This document shows, in pieces, positions 51,008 through 60,742 of a stretch of 64,000 bases of DNA (position 1 is the stretch's first letter; each line of letters begins with the position of its first letter). The notes beneath the pieces were generated by a model. That model was not told the DNA's origin and did not search any database. It saw only the letters and a program-made list of their open reading frames with translations. The translations under genes were made by a program, and so were the position numbers. This DNA is from Alphaproteobacteria bacterium (GTDB taxonomy: Bacteria; Pseudomonadota; Alphaproteobacteria; Bin65), in contig JAJEGH010000005.1 in the NCBI GenBank assembly GCA_022819985.1, forward strand, positions 25,540-89,539. The letters are read 5' to 3'.

Positions 51008-51895
51008 TTATCGGCGGGATTCCGCCCCGCCTGCGGCACGATAACCCGCACCGTAGCCGGCGCCGGCCGCCGCCGCGGTCTCCCTGAAAAACCGCGCGAT
51101 CGCCCGCGCCAGCACGGCCGCAACCCGTTTCCGGTACTTCGGAGAGCGCAGCAACTGCTCATCGCGAGGATTGGTGAGAAACCCCAGCTCAACGAGCACC
51201 GACGGCACATCCGGCGCCCGCAATACCGCAAAATTCGCCGAGCGTTGCGGCTTGCGCAACAGCCGGACCCGGTTGCGCGCCGAGCGGACGATCAGCGACG
51301 AAATCCTGGCGGAACCGGCGCGCGTCTCGCGCTTCACCAGGTCCATGAGTATCGACGAAACCGACCTGCCGGCGCCGCCCAGGTCAAGGCCGGCTGCAGC
51401 ATCCGACCGGTTTTCCCGCTCCGCCAGCCGCGCGGCCAGCCGGTCGGAGGCACGCGCCGAAAGCGTGTGGACCGAGAGGCCGCGATACCTGGCGAAGGGA
51501 TTGGCGTTGGCATGAATCGAGACGAACAGGCCCGCCCGGCGCTTGCGGGCCAGTTCGTACCGCTTGCGCAGCCGGATATAACGATCGCCGTCCCGGGTCA
51601 GAATTACCCGGAAGCGCCGGTCGCGGCTCAGAAACCGGCGGATCGTGCGGGCGATCGACAGAACCAGCGCCTTTTCCTCCAGGCCCGTGGAACCGACGGC
51701 GCCCTTGTCGATCCCGCCATGTCCGGGATCGAGCACGACCGTCCAGCGCGGCGGGTCCGCCGAACCCGGATGCCGTCCGGCCTCCTGCGATACCGCCGCC
51801 GAAGGCGCCGCCGCGACCGCCGAAAGGGCCAAAACACCGGCAAGTCGAACCCGCGCCGGTCTTTCTCCGATTTCCTTTACGCTTCGCCCCGGCAT
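51008..51895 (-). CDS. amiC: N-acetylmuramoyl-L-alanine amidase (Amidase_3)
   Basis: The 295-residue periplasmic zinc amidase is involved in cell separation. It has an N-terminal signal sequence (RVRLAGVLALSAVAAAPSAAVS). Zinc ligands are His in LDPGHGGIDKGA, Glu in the later EEKALVLS region, and His in SIHANANPFARY; the catalytic Glu is in VELGFLTNPRDEQLL. The usual AMIN domain is missing, so this is a short form, and the symbol is by family only. It is divergent from rne. Confidence 0.92.
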   Translation of the reverse strand: MPGRSVKEIGERPARVRLAGVLALSAVAAAPSAAVSQEAGRHPGSADPPRWTVVLDPGHGGIDKGAVGSTGLEEKALVLSIARTIRRFLSRDRRFRVILTRDGDRYIRLRKRYELARKRRAGLFVSIHANANPFARYRGLSVHTLSARASDRLAARLAERENRSDAAAGLDLGGAGRSVSSILMDLVKRETRAGSARISSLIVRSARNRVRLLRKPQRSANFAVLRAPDVPSVLVELGFLTNPRDEQLLRSPKYRKRVAAVLARAIARFFRETAAAAGAGYGAGYRAAGGAESRR

Positions 51896-52302
51896 CGTCT
51901 GGTAATTTCCCGTCGATTTGCCAGCGGTTTAACCGTAGAGACCTCTTCGAATTTATACTGCCAAGATTATTCAAATTTTATTTAAGTTCATATTCCCGAT
52001 TGTCGCGCCGCCGGTTAGAGCCTATCTTCCCGGCGTTGCGGCCCGTGCTGGAATTCAGCCCGCTCCCACGGGAGCGTATTTTCCGGCTACGCGGACCCGG
52101 CGGCGTCATTCGCATCGGAACCGACAACAGGGATGCGAAGCGCCGCAGGAAGTGCGCGTCGGGGCCAGGGCAACGACATACATTGGCGAAACCGCCGGAC
52201 AGGAACCCCGGCGCCGCAGGACGCCAGAGTCGTGCCGATCGGGTGCATTCACCGCGCCCTCGGAACGACCGGAATTTGGCGATGACGCAGGCGCCACAAA
52301 AC

Positions 52303-52325
52303 GAGCCCGCGCCTTTGTCGGGCTC
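52303..52325 (+). promoter_or_regulatory. rne leader hairpin 1, terminator-like
   Basis: GAGCCCG (52303-52309) pairs with CGGGCTC (52319-52325) around a 9-base loop and is followed by TTTG. The T run is short, so attenuation is possible but weak. It lies 107 bp before the rne start. Confidence 0.5.
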
Positions 52326-52341
52326 TTTGTAGCACCCGTTC

Positions 52342-52361
52342 CGCAGAACGCCCGTTCTGCG
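52342..52361 (+). promoter_or_regulatory. rne leader hairpin 2
   Basis: An 8-bp perfect stem (52342-52349 with 52354-52361) closes a 4-base loop. It lies 70 bp before the rne start. In E. coli, RNase E controls its own mRNA through leader hairpins; a similar role here is inferred from position only. Confidence 0.5.
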
Positions 52362-52431
52362 CCCTGTTTCCGTACGGCGATTTCAAACTTCGGCTGACGT
52401 CCGTCGGGCGCGCGGCCGTACGGAGACCTCT

Positions 52432-55227
52432 ATGACGACACGCATGTTGATTGACGCGACTCACCCCGAAGAGACCCGGGTGGTCGTCGTCAGCGGCAAC
52501 CGGCTGGACGATTTCGACTTCGAAAGCAGCCGGAAATCCCAGCTGAAAGGCAATATTTATCTCGCCAAGGTGACACGGGTGGAACCGTCGCTCCAGGCGG
52601 CATTCGTCGACTATGGCGGAAACCGGCACGGTTTCCTCGCCTTCAACGAAATCCATCCGGACTATTATCGCATCCCGATCGAGGACCGCGAGAAAATCCT
52701 CCGGCAAGAGGCGGCGGCCGCCGAGGCGGAAGAAGAGGAGATCGATGCTCCCGCCGACGCCGAGGCGGAAGAAGCCGGCGATTCCGAACCGGAACCGGTC
52801 GAAACGCTGGACGACGCCTCGACCGAAGAGGCCGCCGAGGAAGACGCCGCCCCGGCAGACGACAGCAACGGGGAAAATGCCGGCGACGAGGCCGGACCCG
52901 ACGGGTCCGGCGAGCCGGCGGCCGCCGATTCCGCGGGCGAACCGGAAGGCGAAGACGAGAAGCCGCGCCGCAGACCGGGCCGGGGCTCGCGCGCCGCGCG
53001 GGCGGAAAAAAATGTCGATACGGTAGGCGGCGACGAAATTGAGGATATGGGCGAGCGGCGCCGCCGCACCCTGCGCCGCTACCGCATACAGGAGGTTATC
53101 TCCCGGCGGCAGATCATCCTCATTCAAGTCGCGAAGGAGGAACGCGGCAACAAGGGCGCGGCGATCACCAGCTACATTTCCCTGGCCGGCCGCTATTGCG
53201 TTCTGATGCCGAACACGCCGCGGGGCGGCGGCATTTCGCGCAAGATCGCCAACATGGCCGATCGCAAGCGTCTGAAGAAAATCCTCGACGAATTCGACAT
53301 TCCCGACGGCATGGCCGTCATCGTCCGGACCGCGGGCGCCCGGCGCACCAAGGCAGAAATCCGCCGCGACTACGAATACCTGCTCAAACTGTGGGACGAA
53401 ATTCGCCAGCGCACGCTGGAATCGACGGCGCCTGCCCTGATCCACGAAGAGGGCAACCTGATCAAGCGTTCGATCCGCGACCTCTACACCAAGGAGATCG
53501 ACGAGGTCCTGGTCGAGGGCGACGATGGATACCGGACGGCCAAGGACTTCATGAAGCTCCTGATCCCCAGCCACGCCAAGCGGGTCAGGGCCTACAAGGA
53601 GCCGCAAATCCCCTTGTTCCAGCGCTACCAGGTCGAAGCGCAGATCGACAATATCCAGAGCCCCGTCGTCCAGCTCAAGTCGGGCGGTTCCATCGTGCTG
53701 AACAGTACCGAGGCGCTGGTGGCGATCGACGTCAACTCCGGCCGGGCGACGCGCGAACGCAACATCGAGGAAACGGCCCTGAAGACGAATCTGGAGGCGT
53801 CCGACGAAATCGCGCGGCAACTGAAGCTTCGCGATCTGGCAGGCCTCATCGTCATCGACTTCATCGACATGGAGGACGGCCGCAATCGCCACGCGGTCGA
53901 ACGGCGCCTCAAGGCCGCCATGGGCAGCGACCGGGCGCGCATACAGATCGGCAGGATCAGCGCGTTCGGACTGCTGGAAATGTCGCGCCAGAGGCTGCGG
54001 CCGAGCGTTCTCGAAGTTTCCAGCAACACATGTCCGGCCTGCGGCGGCAGCGGGCTGGTCCGTTCGACCGAATCGACGGCGCTGACCGTTCTGCGCGCCA
54101 TTGAGGAGGAAGGCACCCGGCAGCGGGCCGAAGAAATCACGGTAGTCGTGCCGCCGCAGGTCGCTTTTTACATCCTCAACCAGAAACGGACCGAGCTGAC
54201 GGCAATCGAGCAGCGCTACGACTTCCGGGTGCTGATCGACGCCGACGAAACGCTGATCCCGCCGGAACACAGAATCGAAAAGACCGTGTCCCGTCCGGGC
54301 GCGGCCGACGAGGAAGAAGCGGACGCTGCGGAAGAAACGAACGGCAAGCGCCGGCGCCGGCGCGGCGGCCGGAAACGGCGCGGCGACGATCCCAGGTCCG
54401 ACGACGGACAGACGGAAGCGCAGGCCGGCGCCGAAGCGGCCGAAGAAAAAGAAGACGAGGCCGGCGATGGCACCGGGGCGGAGGCCCGCGCGGACGATTC
54501 CGACGAGCCGAAACGCCGGCGGCGGGGACGGCGCGGCGGCCGGCGGCGGCGCGCTGACGAAGACGGCGCCAACGGAGGAGACGGCGCCAACGGAGGAGAC
54601 GACAATGCCGGTGCGGAGACCGAAGCCGCCGATCGGTCGGATAGCGACACCGCAGCGGAACATGCAGACCTGACGGCCGATGAAGCCGCTCCGGCGGCAG
54701 CCGCAGCGGAAACCGCGACGCCCGAAGCCGAAGCGGAAGAGAAGCCGCGCCCCGTCCGGCGCCGTCGCACCGCGAAGCGGACGGCGGCCCCGTCCGGCGA
54801 GCAGGCTTCCGATCCGGCCCCCGATTCAGCCGGGAACGCAGCCCCCGACGCCGAGACGCCGGACGGCACCGCCGGAAGCGGGCCCGAATCCGTCGAGGAG
54901 GAGGCCGCGCCGGCGGAACCGCCCAAGCCGGCAAAGGGGCGCCGTTCCCGCGCCAGGAAGACCGCCGCCGATGCCGAATCCGGGCCGGCCGAGCCGCCCG
55001 CGGCGTCGCCCGAGGCACCGCCGGAAGCATCGGCGGAAGCGGCGAAATCGGAGACCGGCGAACGGGAAGCCTCCGAATCGGGCCGGACGAACGGTTCCGG
55101 AGCGAAGCGGGACAAGGACGCGCCGGACGCATCCGATGAAACCGCCGCCTATCCTGTCGCGGAAAGCGGCGAAACGGAGGATTCGCCGAACAGAAAGCGC
55201 CGCGGCTGGTGGAATGTCGGGCGGTAG
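52432..55227 (+). CDS. rne: Ribonuclease E
   Basis: The 931-residue endonuclease is central to mRNA decay and rRNA/tRNA processing. The N-terminal catalytic half has an S1 domain (LAKVTRVEPSLQAAFVDYGGNRHGFLAF) split by an acidic insert of about 140 residues, typical of alphaproteobacteria. Catalytic acids sit in AIDVNSGR and IVIDFIDM. The zinc link is CPACGG (Cys534, Cys537). The C-terminal third is low-complexity, with Arg-rich and Glu/Ala-rich tracts and a tandem ANGGDGANGG, the disordered degradosome scaffold. It ends facing the aminotransferase gene. Confidence 0.96.
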   Translation: MTTRMLIDATHPEETRVVVVSGNRLDDFDFESSRKSQLKGNIYLAKVTRVEPSLQAAFVDYGGNRHGFLAFNEIHPDYYRIPIEDREKILRQEAAAAEAEEEEIDAPADAEAEEAGDSEPEPVETLDDASTEEAAEEDAAPADDSNGENAGDEAGPDGSGEPAAADSAGEPEGEDEKPRRRPGRGSRAARAEKNVDTVGGDEIEDMGERRRRTLRRYRIQEVISRRQIILIQVAKEERGNKGAAITSYISLAGRYCVLMPNTPRGGGISRKIANMADRKRLKKILDEFDIPDGMAVIVRTAGARRTKAEIRRDYEYLLKLWDEIRQRTLESTAPALIHEEGNLIKRSIRDLYTKEIDEVLVEGDDGYRTAKDFMKLLIPSHAKRVRAYKEPQIPLFQRYQVEAQIDNIQSPVVQLKSGGSIVLNSTEALVAIDVNSGRATRERNIEETALKTNLEASDEIARQLKLRDLAGLIVIDFIDMEDGRNRHAVERRLKAAMGSDRARIQIGRISAFGLLEMSRQRLRPSVLEVSSNTCPACGGSGLVRSTESTALTVLRAIEEEGTRQRAEEITVVVPPQVAFYILNQKRTELTAIEQRYDFRVLIDADETLIPPEHRIEKTVSRPGAADEEEADAAEETNGKRRRRRGGRKRRGDDPRSDDGQTEAQAGAEAAEEKEDEAGDGTGAEARADDSDEPKRRRRGRRGGRRRRADEDGANGGDGANGGDDNAGAETEAADRSDSDTAAEHADLTADEAAPAAAAAETATPEAEAEEKPRPVRRRRTAKRTAAPSGEQASDPAPDSAGNAAPDAETPDGTAGSGPESVEEEAAPAEPPKPAKGRRSRARKTAADAESGPAEPPAASPEAPPEASAEAAKSETGEREASESGRTNGSGAKRDKDAPDASDETAAYPVAESGETEDSPNRKRRGWWNVGR

Positions 55228-55283
55228 CCGGGCAGATCGGGCCGCCCTCCCGGTGCAGCCGAACCGGGCGGACGGACCGGCTA
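55225..55283. terminator. Nested inverted repeat spanning both stops of rne and the convergent aminotransferase gene
   Basis: TAGCCGG (55225-55231) pairs with CCGGCTA (55277-55283); the two TAG stops form the ends of the arms. An inner pair, CCGCCC (55242-55247) and GGGCGG (55266-55271), lies within. TTTCC follows on the plus strand. It may act as a two-way terminator, although the T run is poor. Confidence 0.4.
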
Positions 55284-56432
55284 TTTCCTCCAGTCGGCAA
55301 GCCGCTCCAGCGCGGTTTCGATCGCCGCCGTCGAGGCGCAATAGCTGATCCGCATCTGGGTATGGCCCCGCGCCGCATCGAAATCGACTCCCGGCGTGGT
55401 CGCGATGCCGGTCTCCTCCAGCATCCGGGCGCAATAGTTCCGACTGTCGTTGGTAAGGCCCGCGATATCCGCGTAGAGATAAAAGGCGCCGTCGGCGGGG
55501 GCGAGACGGTCGAAGCCGACGGCCGGCAGGCCGTCCACCAGCAACGCCCGGTTGCGGCGGTAGACGGCCACGTTGGCTTCGCATTCCTCGTGGCAGCCGA
55601 AGGCGGCGACGGCGGCGCGCTGGCTGAGCGTCGGCGGCGAAATGAACAGGTTTTGCGCCAGGCATTCGACCGCACGGACGAGGTCCGGCGGCACGATCAT
55701 CCAGCCGAGCCGCCAGCCGGTCATCGAAAAATACTTGGAAAAGCTGTTGATGACGACGGCGTCCGGATCGATCCCGGCCGCAGTCGGCAGCGCATCGCCG
55801 AAGACGATCCCGTGGTAGATCTCGTCGGCGATCAGGCGAACGCGGTGCGCCGTGCACCACTCCGCTATCGCACGGTAGGCATCCCGGCCCAGGACCGTGC
55901 CGGTCGGATTGGACGGGCTGGCGACGATCAGGCCGTCGAGCGGCGCTTCGCGCTGCGCTGCATCGAGCAGCGCCGGCGTCGGCTGGTACCGGTCCGCTGC
56001 CGAACTTTCGAGGATAACCGGCTCGATCCCGAAGGCGCCGAGGATGTTGCGGTAGCAGGGGTAGCCGGGGGATACCGTCGCGACCCGGTCGCCGGCGTCG
56101 AATGCCGAGAGAAAACTGAGAACGAAGGCGCCGGACGAGCCGGTCGTCACCGCGATCCGCTCGGCCGGTATGTCCGCGCCGTACCAGTCGCGGTAATGCC
56201 CCGCGATCGCCTCGCGCAGCGCCGGAATGCCGAGACTGTCCGTATAGCCGAGCGGATCGCCGGTCATTGCCGCTTTCGCCGCGTCGATCACGCCCTGCGG
56301 CGCACCGGTGGACGGCTGGCCGACCTCAAGGTGAATCACGTCTCCGCGAATCGCTTCGCGCTCGTTGGCGGCCCGCATGACATCCATTACGATGAATGGC
56401 GAAATCCGGCCGCGTTTCGCGACTTTGAGCAC
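55281..56432 (-). CDS. Pyridoxal-phosphate aminotransferase, fold type I (AspC-like)
   Basis: A 383-residue protein. GTG 56432 is chosen as the start because GGAGG lies 10 bases upstream and the typical family N-terminus (AKRGRISPFIVMDVMRAANE) follows; an ATG farther up would overlap the divergent protease leader. The PLP lysine is in NSFSKYFSMTGWRLGW, with SPSNPTGTVL and a C-terminal Arg in QMRISYCAS. The substrate may be aromatic or branched amino acids and cannot be fixed from motifs. Confidence 0.92.
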   Translation of the reverse strand: MLKVAKRGRISPFIVMDVMRAANEREAIRGDVIHLEVGQPSTGAPQGVIDAAKAAMTGDPLGYTDSLGIPALREAIAGHYRDWYGADIPAERIAVTTGSSGAFVLSFLSAFDAGDRVATVSPGYPCYRNILGAFGIEPVILESSAADRYQPTPALLDAAQREAPLDGLIVASPSNPTGTVLGRDAYRAIAEWCTAHRVRLIADEIYHGIVFGDALPTAAGIDPDAVVINSFSKYFSMTGWRLGWMIVPPDLVRAVECLAQNLFISPPTLSQRAAVAAFGCHEECEANVAVYRRNRALLVDGLPAVGFDRLAPADGAFYLYADIAGLTNDSRNYCARMLEETGIATTPGVDFDAARGHTQMRISYCASTAAIETALERLADWRK

Positions 56433-56542
56433 TGTGGCAACGCCTCCGTTTGCGAGGGACGGGCGGAGAATCGGCCGCAGGCGAAGATGAGGCGCCCCGA
56501 CCGTATGTTCCATCGAGGAACCAGATCCCAGCGCCCTACTCG

Positions 56543-57889
56543 ATGATCCGCTCCTTTGCAATCCTGCTGGCTCTCGCCGCCTGGCTCACACTTCCGGCCG
56601 CGCCGCAGGCACGCAGTCCGCAGTTGATTCGGGATGCCGAGATCGAACGCGCCATCCGCGCCTACAGCACGCCGATCTTCTCCGCCATCGGCGTATCCGG
56701 CAGCGACGTGCGCGTCCATATCGTCAACAACAGGAGGCTCAACGCCTTCGTCGCCGGCGGCCGGCATATCTTCGTCAATACCGGCCTGCTGCTGCAGGCC
56801 GAGGATGCCGGAATGGTGATCGGCATTCTGGCCCACGAAACCGGCCATATCGTCGGCCAGCACCTGACCCTGTTGCGCGGAGCGCTTCGCGAGGCCCAGA
56901 TCAAGCAGATCATCACCTTTATACTCGCCGCCGGCGCAGGCATCGCATCCAGGGACGGACAGGCCGCCGGTGCCGTCGCAAGCCTCGGCAGTTCCGTCGT
57001 CCGCGGGACCCTCTACCGCTTTACACGCAGCATGGAAAACGAAGCCGACGCCTTCGCGCTGACGACTCTCGACCGGATGGGCGTTTCCTCGCGGGGCCTG
57101 GCGAAGCTGATGGAACGGCTGTCGTCGCAAGAGGCGCTTCAGGGAGCGTTCCAGGATCCGTATCTGCGAACGCACCCGTTGACGCGGACGCGCCTGGACC
57201 GGATCCGGCGCCATATGCGGAGCTCGCCCCATACCGACAAGCCGACGCCGGCACGATTCCGGAAAATGCACAAGCGCGTGCGCGCAAAGCTGCAAGGGTT
57301 CCTTTCGCCGCCCGCCACGGTCATTGCGCGCCATAGCGGCCGGGCCGGAACGCCGGAGGCGCGCTATGCGCTTGCCGTCGCCTATCATCGCGCCGGCAAG
57401 ATCGACAAGGCCCTCTCGATGATCGACGGCCTGATTCGCGAGGCGCCGCGCGACGCCTTCTTCCACGAACTCAAGGGCCAGATCCTGCTGGAACGGGGCC
57501 TTGCCCATCGCGCCGCCCGGGCCTACGCTACCTCGGTCGGCCTGGCGCCGCAGGAGCCGCTGATCCGGGGCGCCTACGCCCATGCCCTCCTGGAAACGGG
57601 AGAACGGGCCCGGGTTCCGGCTGCGTTGCGCCATCTGGTCGAGGCCACGTCCGGAGATAACACGTTCGCGACCGGATGGCGGCTGCGGGCGGTCGCGCAC
57701 GGACGGCTGAAACAGTTCGGGGAAAGCGCTGCCGCGCTCGCCGAATACTATCTTCTGATGGGCGACCGCAGGGAAGTCCGGCGGCAGGTCAAGCGGGCCG
57801 AGCGCCTGCTGAAACCCGGCTCGCCGGGCTGGCGGCGGATACAGGACATCAAGGGAGCCGAACTCGGCGCCGGGCGCCTGCGCCGGTAA
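56543..57889 (+). CDS. M48 zinc metalloprotease with TPR-like C-terminus (BepA-like)
   Basis: A 448-residue protein from ATG 56543 with a signal peptide (SFAILLALAAWLTLPAAPQA). The zinc site is HETGH (98-102), with a third ligand Glu in ENEADAFAL. A hydrophobic stretch after the site (IKQIITFILAAGAGIA) may be membrane-associated. From about residue 270, helical TPR-like repeats follow (ARYALAVAYHRAGKIDKALSMID). BepA in E. coli checks outer-membrane protein assembly; a like role is inferred. It is followed 54 bp later by the DsbA-like gene. Confidence 0.93.
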   Translation: MIRSFAILLALAAWLTLPAAPQARSPQLIRDAEIERAIRAYSTPIFSAIGVSGSDVRVHIVNNRRLNAFVAGGRHIFVNTGLLLQAEDAGMVIGILAHETGHIVGQHLTLLRGALREAQIKQIITFILAAGAGIASRDGQAAGAVASLGSSVVRGTLYRFTRSMENEADAFALTTLDRMGVSSRGLAKLMERLSSQEALQGAFQDPYLRTHPLTRTRLDRIRRHMRSSPHTDKPTPARFRKMHKRVRAKLQGFLSPPATVIARHSGRAGTPEARYALAVAYHRAGKIDKALSMIDGLIREAPRDAFFHELKGQILLERGLAHRAARAYATSVGLAPQEPLIRGAYAHALLETGERARVPAALRHLVEATSGDNTFATGWRLRAVAHGRLKQFGESAAALAEYYLLMGDRREVRRQVKRAERLLKPGSPGWRRIQDIKGAELGAGRLRR

Positions 57890-57943
57890 GCGGAAAATGC
57901 GCCGCCCGGCCGCCCGAGACCCCAACCGAAGGAGAAATTCTCC

Positions 57944-58717
57944 ATGGTCAAACGCCTTCTGACGCTGGCTGTCGCCGCAGCCCTGCCGCTCGGTCCGCTC
58001 GCCGGGCCCGTACATGCCGATTCGTCCCTCGACGAAAACCGCAAGAAGGAAATCCGAAAGGTCGTCCGCGACTACCTGTTGCAGCATCCCGAAGTGGTCG
58101 TAGAGGCCCTGGAGGAATATCGCCGCCGCCAGGAGGCGGCCAGGCAGGCCGCGGCCGGAAGGGCGATCCGGAACAGCCGCGAGGCGTTGTTGCGCAACGC
58201 CGCCGACCCGGTCGGCGGGAACCCGAAGGGCACCGCCACGGTGGTCGAGTTTTTCGACTACAATTGCGGCTGGTGCAAACGGGCCTACCCGCACCTGCTG
58301 GCCGCCGCCAAGGCCGACGGCAACGTCCGGATCGTCTTCAAGGAATATCCGATCCTCGCCCCGTCCTCCCGTCAGGCGGCGCGCGCGGCGCTGGCCGCTG
58401 CCCGGCAGGGCAAATACCGCGAGATGCACGACCGGCTGATGCGCCACCGGGGCGCCCTGGACGAGGCGAAGATCATGGCGATCGCGGAACGGGCCGGGCT
58501 CGATATTCCGAAGCTCAGGGCCGACATGGCGGCGCACGAGATCGAGGCGGCGATCGAGGCCAACCTCGAACTGGCGGGGCGTCTCGGCATTCGCGGCACG
58601 CCGGCTTTCGTCATCGGCGACAAGGTGATCCCCGGCATGATGCGTACCGGGCAATACCCCGCGGAGCTCGCGCGCACCCGCAAGGAATGCGCCGAGCGCA
58701 GCGCGACCGTCTGCTGA
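57944..58717 (+). CDS. DsbA-family periplasmic thiol oxidoreductase
   Basis: The 257-residue protein has a signal peptide (KRLLTLAVAAALPLGPLAGPVHA), an N-terminal helical region (KEIRKVVRDYLLQHPEVVVEALEEY) and a thioredoxin fold with the CGWC active site (Cys108, Cys111) in FFDYNCGWCKRAYP. The cis-Pro loop is GIRGTPAFVIGD. It resembles the DsbA/ScsC-like Com1 group. Placed after a periplasmic protease, it fits envelope protein quality control. The clear ribosome site is GGAG, 12 bases before the ATG. Confidence 0.93.
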   Translation: MVKRLLTLAVAAALPLGPLAGPVHADSSLDENRKKEIRKVVRDYLLQHPEVVVEALEEYRRRQEAARQAAAGRAIRNSREALLRNAADPVGGNPKGTATVVEFFDYNCGWCKRAYPHLLAAAKADGNVRIVFKEYPILAPSSRQAARAALAAARQGKYREMHDRLMRHRGALDEAKIMAIAERAGLDIPKLRADMAAHEIEAAIEANLELAGRLGIRGTPAFVIGDKVIPGMMRTGQYPAELARTRKECAERSATVC

Positions 58718-58803
58718 ACGGACGGCGGGCGCTCCGGCGCTCGACGGGACAGCCGGCGCAGCAGCCAAAGGGGCCGCGCCAACGGGGCCGCCCCCGGCCG
58801 CGC

Positions 58804-60462
58804 TCAGATCTGGCCGCGGAAGGCGTTGGTGATGGGGTAGCGGCGCTCCTTGCCGAACGCCCGCGTGCCGATCTTCACGCCGGGCGGCGCCTGCCGGCGC
58901 TTGTATTCGGCGGTATCGAGCATTTTCCAGACCCGGCGTACCGTCTCCAGGCCGTGGCCGCGGTCGACGATCTCCGCCGTGCCCATATTCTCCTCGATCA
59001 GGCAATGCAGGATATCGTCCAGGTCTTCGTAGGGCGGCAGAGAATCCTCGTCCTTCTGGTCCGGCCGCAACTCCGCAGAAGGCGGCTTCGTAATCACGCG
59101 CTCGGGCACGACCCGGCCGGCCGGCCCCAGCGCGCCCGGCGGCCGCTGCCGGTTGCGCCAGCGGCACAGCCGGAACACGTCCGTCTTGTAGACATCCTTC
59201 AGCACCGAATAGCCGCCGCACATGTCGCCGTAGAGCGTGGCGTAGCCGACCGACATCTCCGACTTGTTGCCGGTCGACAGCACCATGTGGCCGTACTTGT
59301 TGGAGATCGCCATGAGCGCCAGGCCGCGCGAGCGCGCCTGGATATTCTCCTCTGTCTCGTCGGTGTCGCGGCCGTCGAATTGCGGCGCCAGCATCGCCTC
59401 GAAGGCCGCCATCGCCGGGCCGATATCGATCCTGTCGAGCCGGACGCCCAGCAGTTCGGCAGCGGCGGCGGCGTCCTCCAGGCTTTCCGCCGACGTGTAG
59501 GGCGACGGCATCATCACGGTCCAGACCTTTTCCGGGCCCAGGGCATCGACGGCCACGGCCGCCGAAAGCGCCGAATCGACTCCGCCCGAAAGGCCCAGGA
59601 TCACGCCGGGAAAGCCGTTCTTCCGCACATAGTCGCGCAGGCCCAGCACCATGGCCCGATAGACCGATTCCAGGCCGTCCGGCGGCGGCGTGCGCTCCCC
59701 TTCTTCGCAGATCCAGCCGTCGCCGTCGCGCCGCCAGTGCGTCATCGCGACGGTCTCCTCGAAACCGGGCAGCTGCACCGCCAGCGAATAGTCCGGGTTG
59801 ATCGCGAAGGATGCGCCGTCGAAGACCAGCTCGTCCTGGCCGCCGACCTGGTTGACGTAGAGGATCGGCAGGCCGGATTCGCGCACCCGGTTGATGACGA
59901 CCTGGAGGCGGGTGTCGTAGCGCCCGGCCTCGTAGGGCGACCCGTTGAGCACGACGGCGAGTTCCGCCCCGGTTTCGGCCAGGCACTCCATCACGTCGGG
60001 CGTCCAGACGTCCTCGCACACCGGAATGCCGATCCGCAGGCCGCGGAAATCGACCGGCCCGGGAAGATCGCCGGCGGCGAACACGCGCTTCTCGTCGAAC
60101 ACGTCGTAGTTCGGCAGGTCGTGCTTGCGGCGGACGCCGACTGCGCCGCGGTCGATGAGCACGGCGGCGTTGTAGACCCGGCCGTCGTCGCGCCAGGGCG
60201 AGCCGAACAGCAGGCCGGCGGAAACCTCGCGGGAAAGCTCGGCGAGCCGGTCGATTTCCATGTGCACGGCGTCGAGGAAAAACGGTTTTTCGACCAGGTC
60301 CTCCGGCGGGTAGCCGGACAGGAAGAGTTCCGGAAACGCGACCAGATCCGCGCCCTTTTCGGCGGCCTCGCGCCAATGCTGCCGGATCGCCGCGGCGTTG
60401 CCGCCGACATCGCCGACGGTGGGATTGACCTGGGCGACGGCGATGCGCAGCGAATCGGTCAT
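58804..60462 (-). CDS. nadE: Glutamine-dependent NAD+ synthetase
   Basis: The 552-residue enzyme makes NAD from nicotinate adenine dinucleotide. The N-terminal nitrilase-type glutaminase has Glu in AFPELFLSGYPPEDL, Lys in RRKHDLPNY and Cys in PVCEDVW. The C-terminal synthetase has the P-loop GLSGGVDSALSA, and TGNKSEMSVGYATLYGDMCGG binds substrate. Length and order match two-domain NadE. It starts at ATG 60462. Confidence 0.97.
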   Translation of the reverse strand: MTDSLRIAVAQVNPTVGDVGGNAAAIRQHWREAAEKGADLVAFPELFLSGYPPEDLVEKPFFLDAVHMEIDRLAELSREVSAGLLFGSPWRDDGRVYNAAVLIDRGAVGVRRKHDLPNYDVFDEKRVFAAGDLPGPVDFRGLRIGIPVCEDVWTPDVMECLAETGAELAVVLNGSPYEAGRYDTRLQVVINRVRESGLPILYVNQVGGQDELVFDGASFAINPDYSLAVQLPGFEETVAMTHWRRDGDGWICEEGERTPPPDGLESVYRAMVLGLRDYVRKNGFPGVILGLSGGVDSALSAAVAVDALGPEKVWTVMMPSPYTSAESLEDAAAAAELLGVRLDRIDIGPAMAAFEAMLAPQFDGRDTDETEENIQARSRGLALMAISNKYGHMVLSTGNKSEMSVGYATLYGDMCGGYSVLKDVYKTDVFRLCRWRNRQRPPGALGPAGRVVPERVITKPPSAELRPDQKDEDSLPPYEDLDDILHCLIEENMGTAEIVDRGHGLETVRRVWKMLDTAEYKRRQAPPGVKIGTRAFGKERRYPITNAFRGQI

Positions 60463-60742
60463 GATCGTCCTGTAACCCGGCGGCGCCGGTCCAACGATTG
60501 CGGTGTCGCGGACCGGCAGGGGCCCGTTCCCGGGAGAGCCCGTCCCCAAGGATGTTGATGCGAGATATTGATGCGCCACGCGCGCCTGGAAGGCGGCGGA
60601 ATACCGCAATCCGGCCGCACGGACGGCGCCGCAGCGGCGACGAACCGGCCCCGGCGCGCGGCCGACTTGACCTGCGCCGTCATTGGGCCTCGAAGTGCGC
60701 GGAGACCGGACCGTACACGGCCGAACAGGACCGACTCGCGTG

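Larger units (their letters stand above)
51896..52431. other. Intergenic region between the divergent amidase and rne genes
   Basis: These 536 bp hold no convincing gene; short ORFs here lack ribosome sites and recognisable products. Bases 51901-51995 are AT-rich, with TATAAA-like sites on the minus strand, so the amidase promoter probably lies there. The right part, next to rne, has two clear hairpins and is likely a long rne leader. Confidence 0.6.

Noticed and set aside
56387..60376. Minus-strand ORF of 1329 codons
   Set aside because: It crosses the protease and DsbA-like genes antisense and nadE out of frame; it shows only shadow composition.
60463..60742. Fluoride riboswitch before crcB
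   Set aside because: I looked for the conserved pseudoknot elements and did not recognise them; the region has no clear structure.
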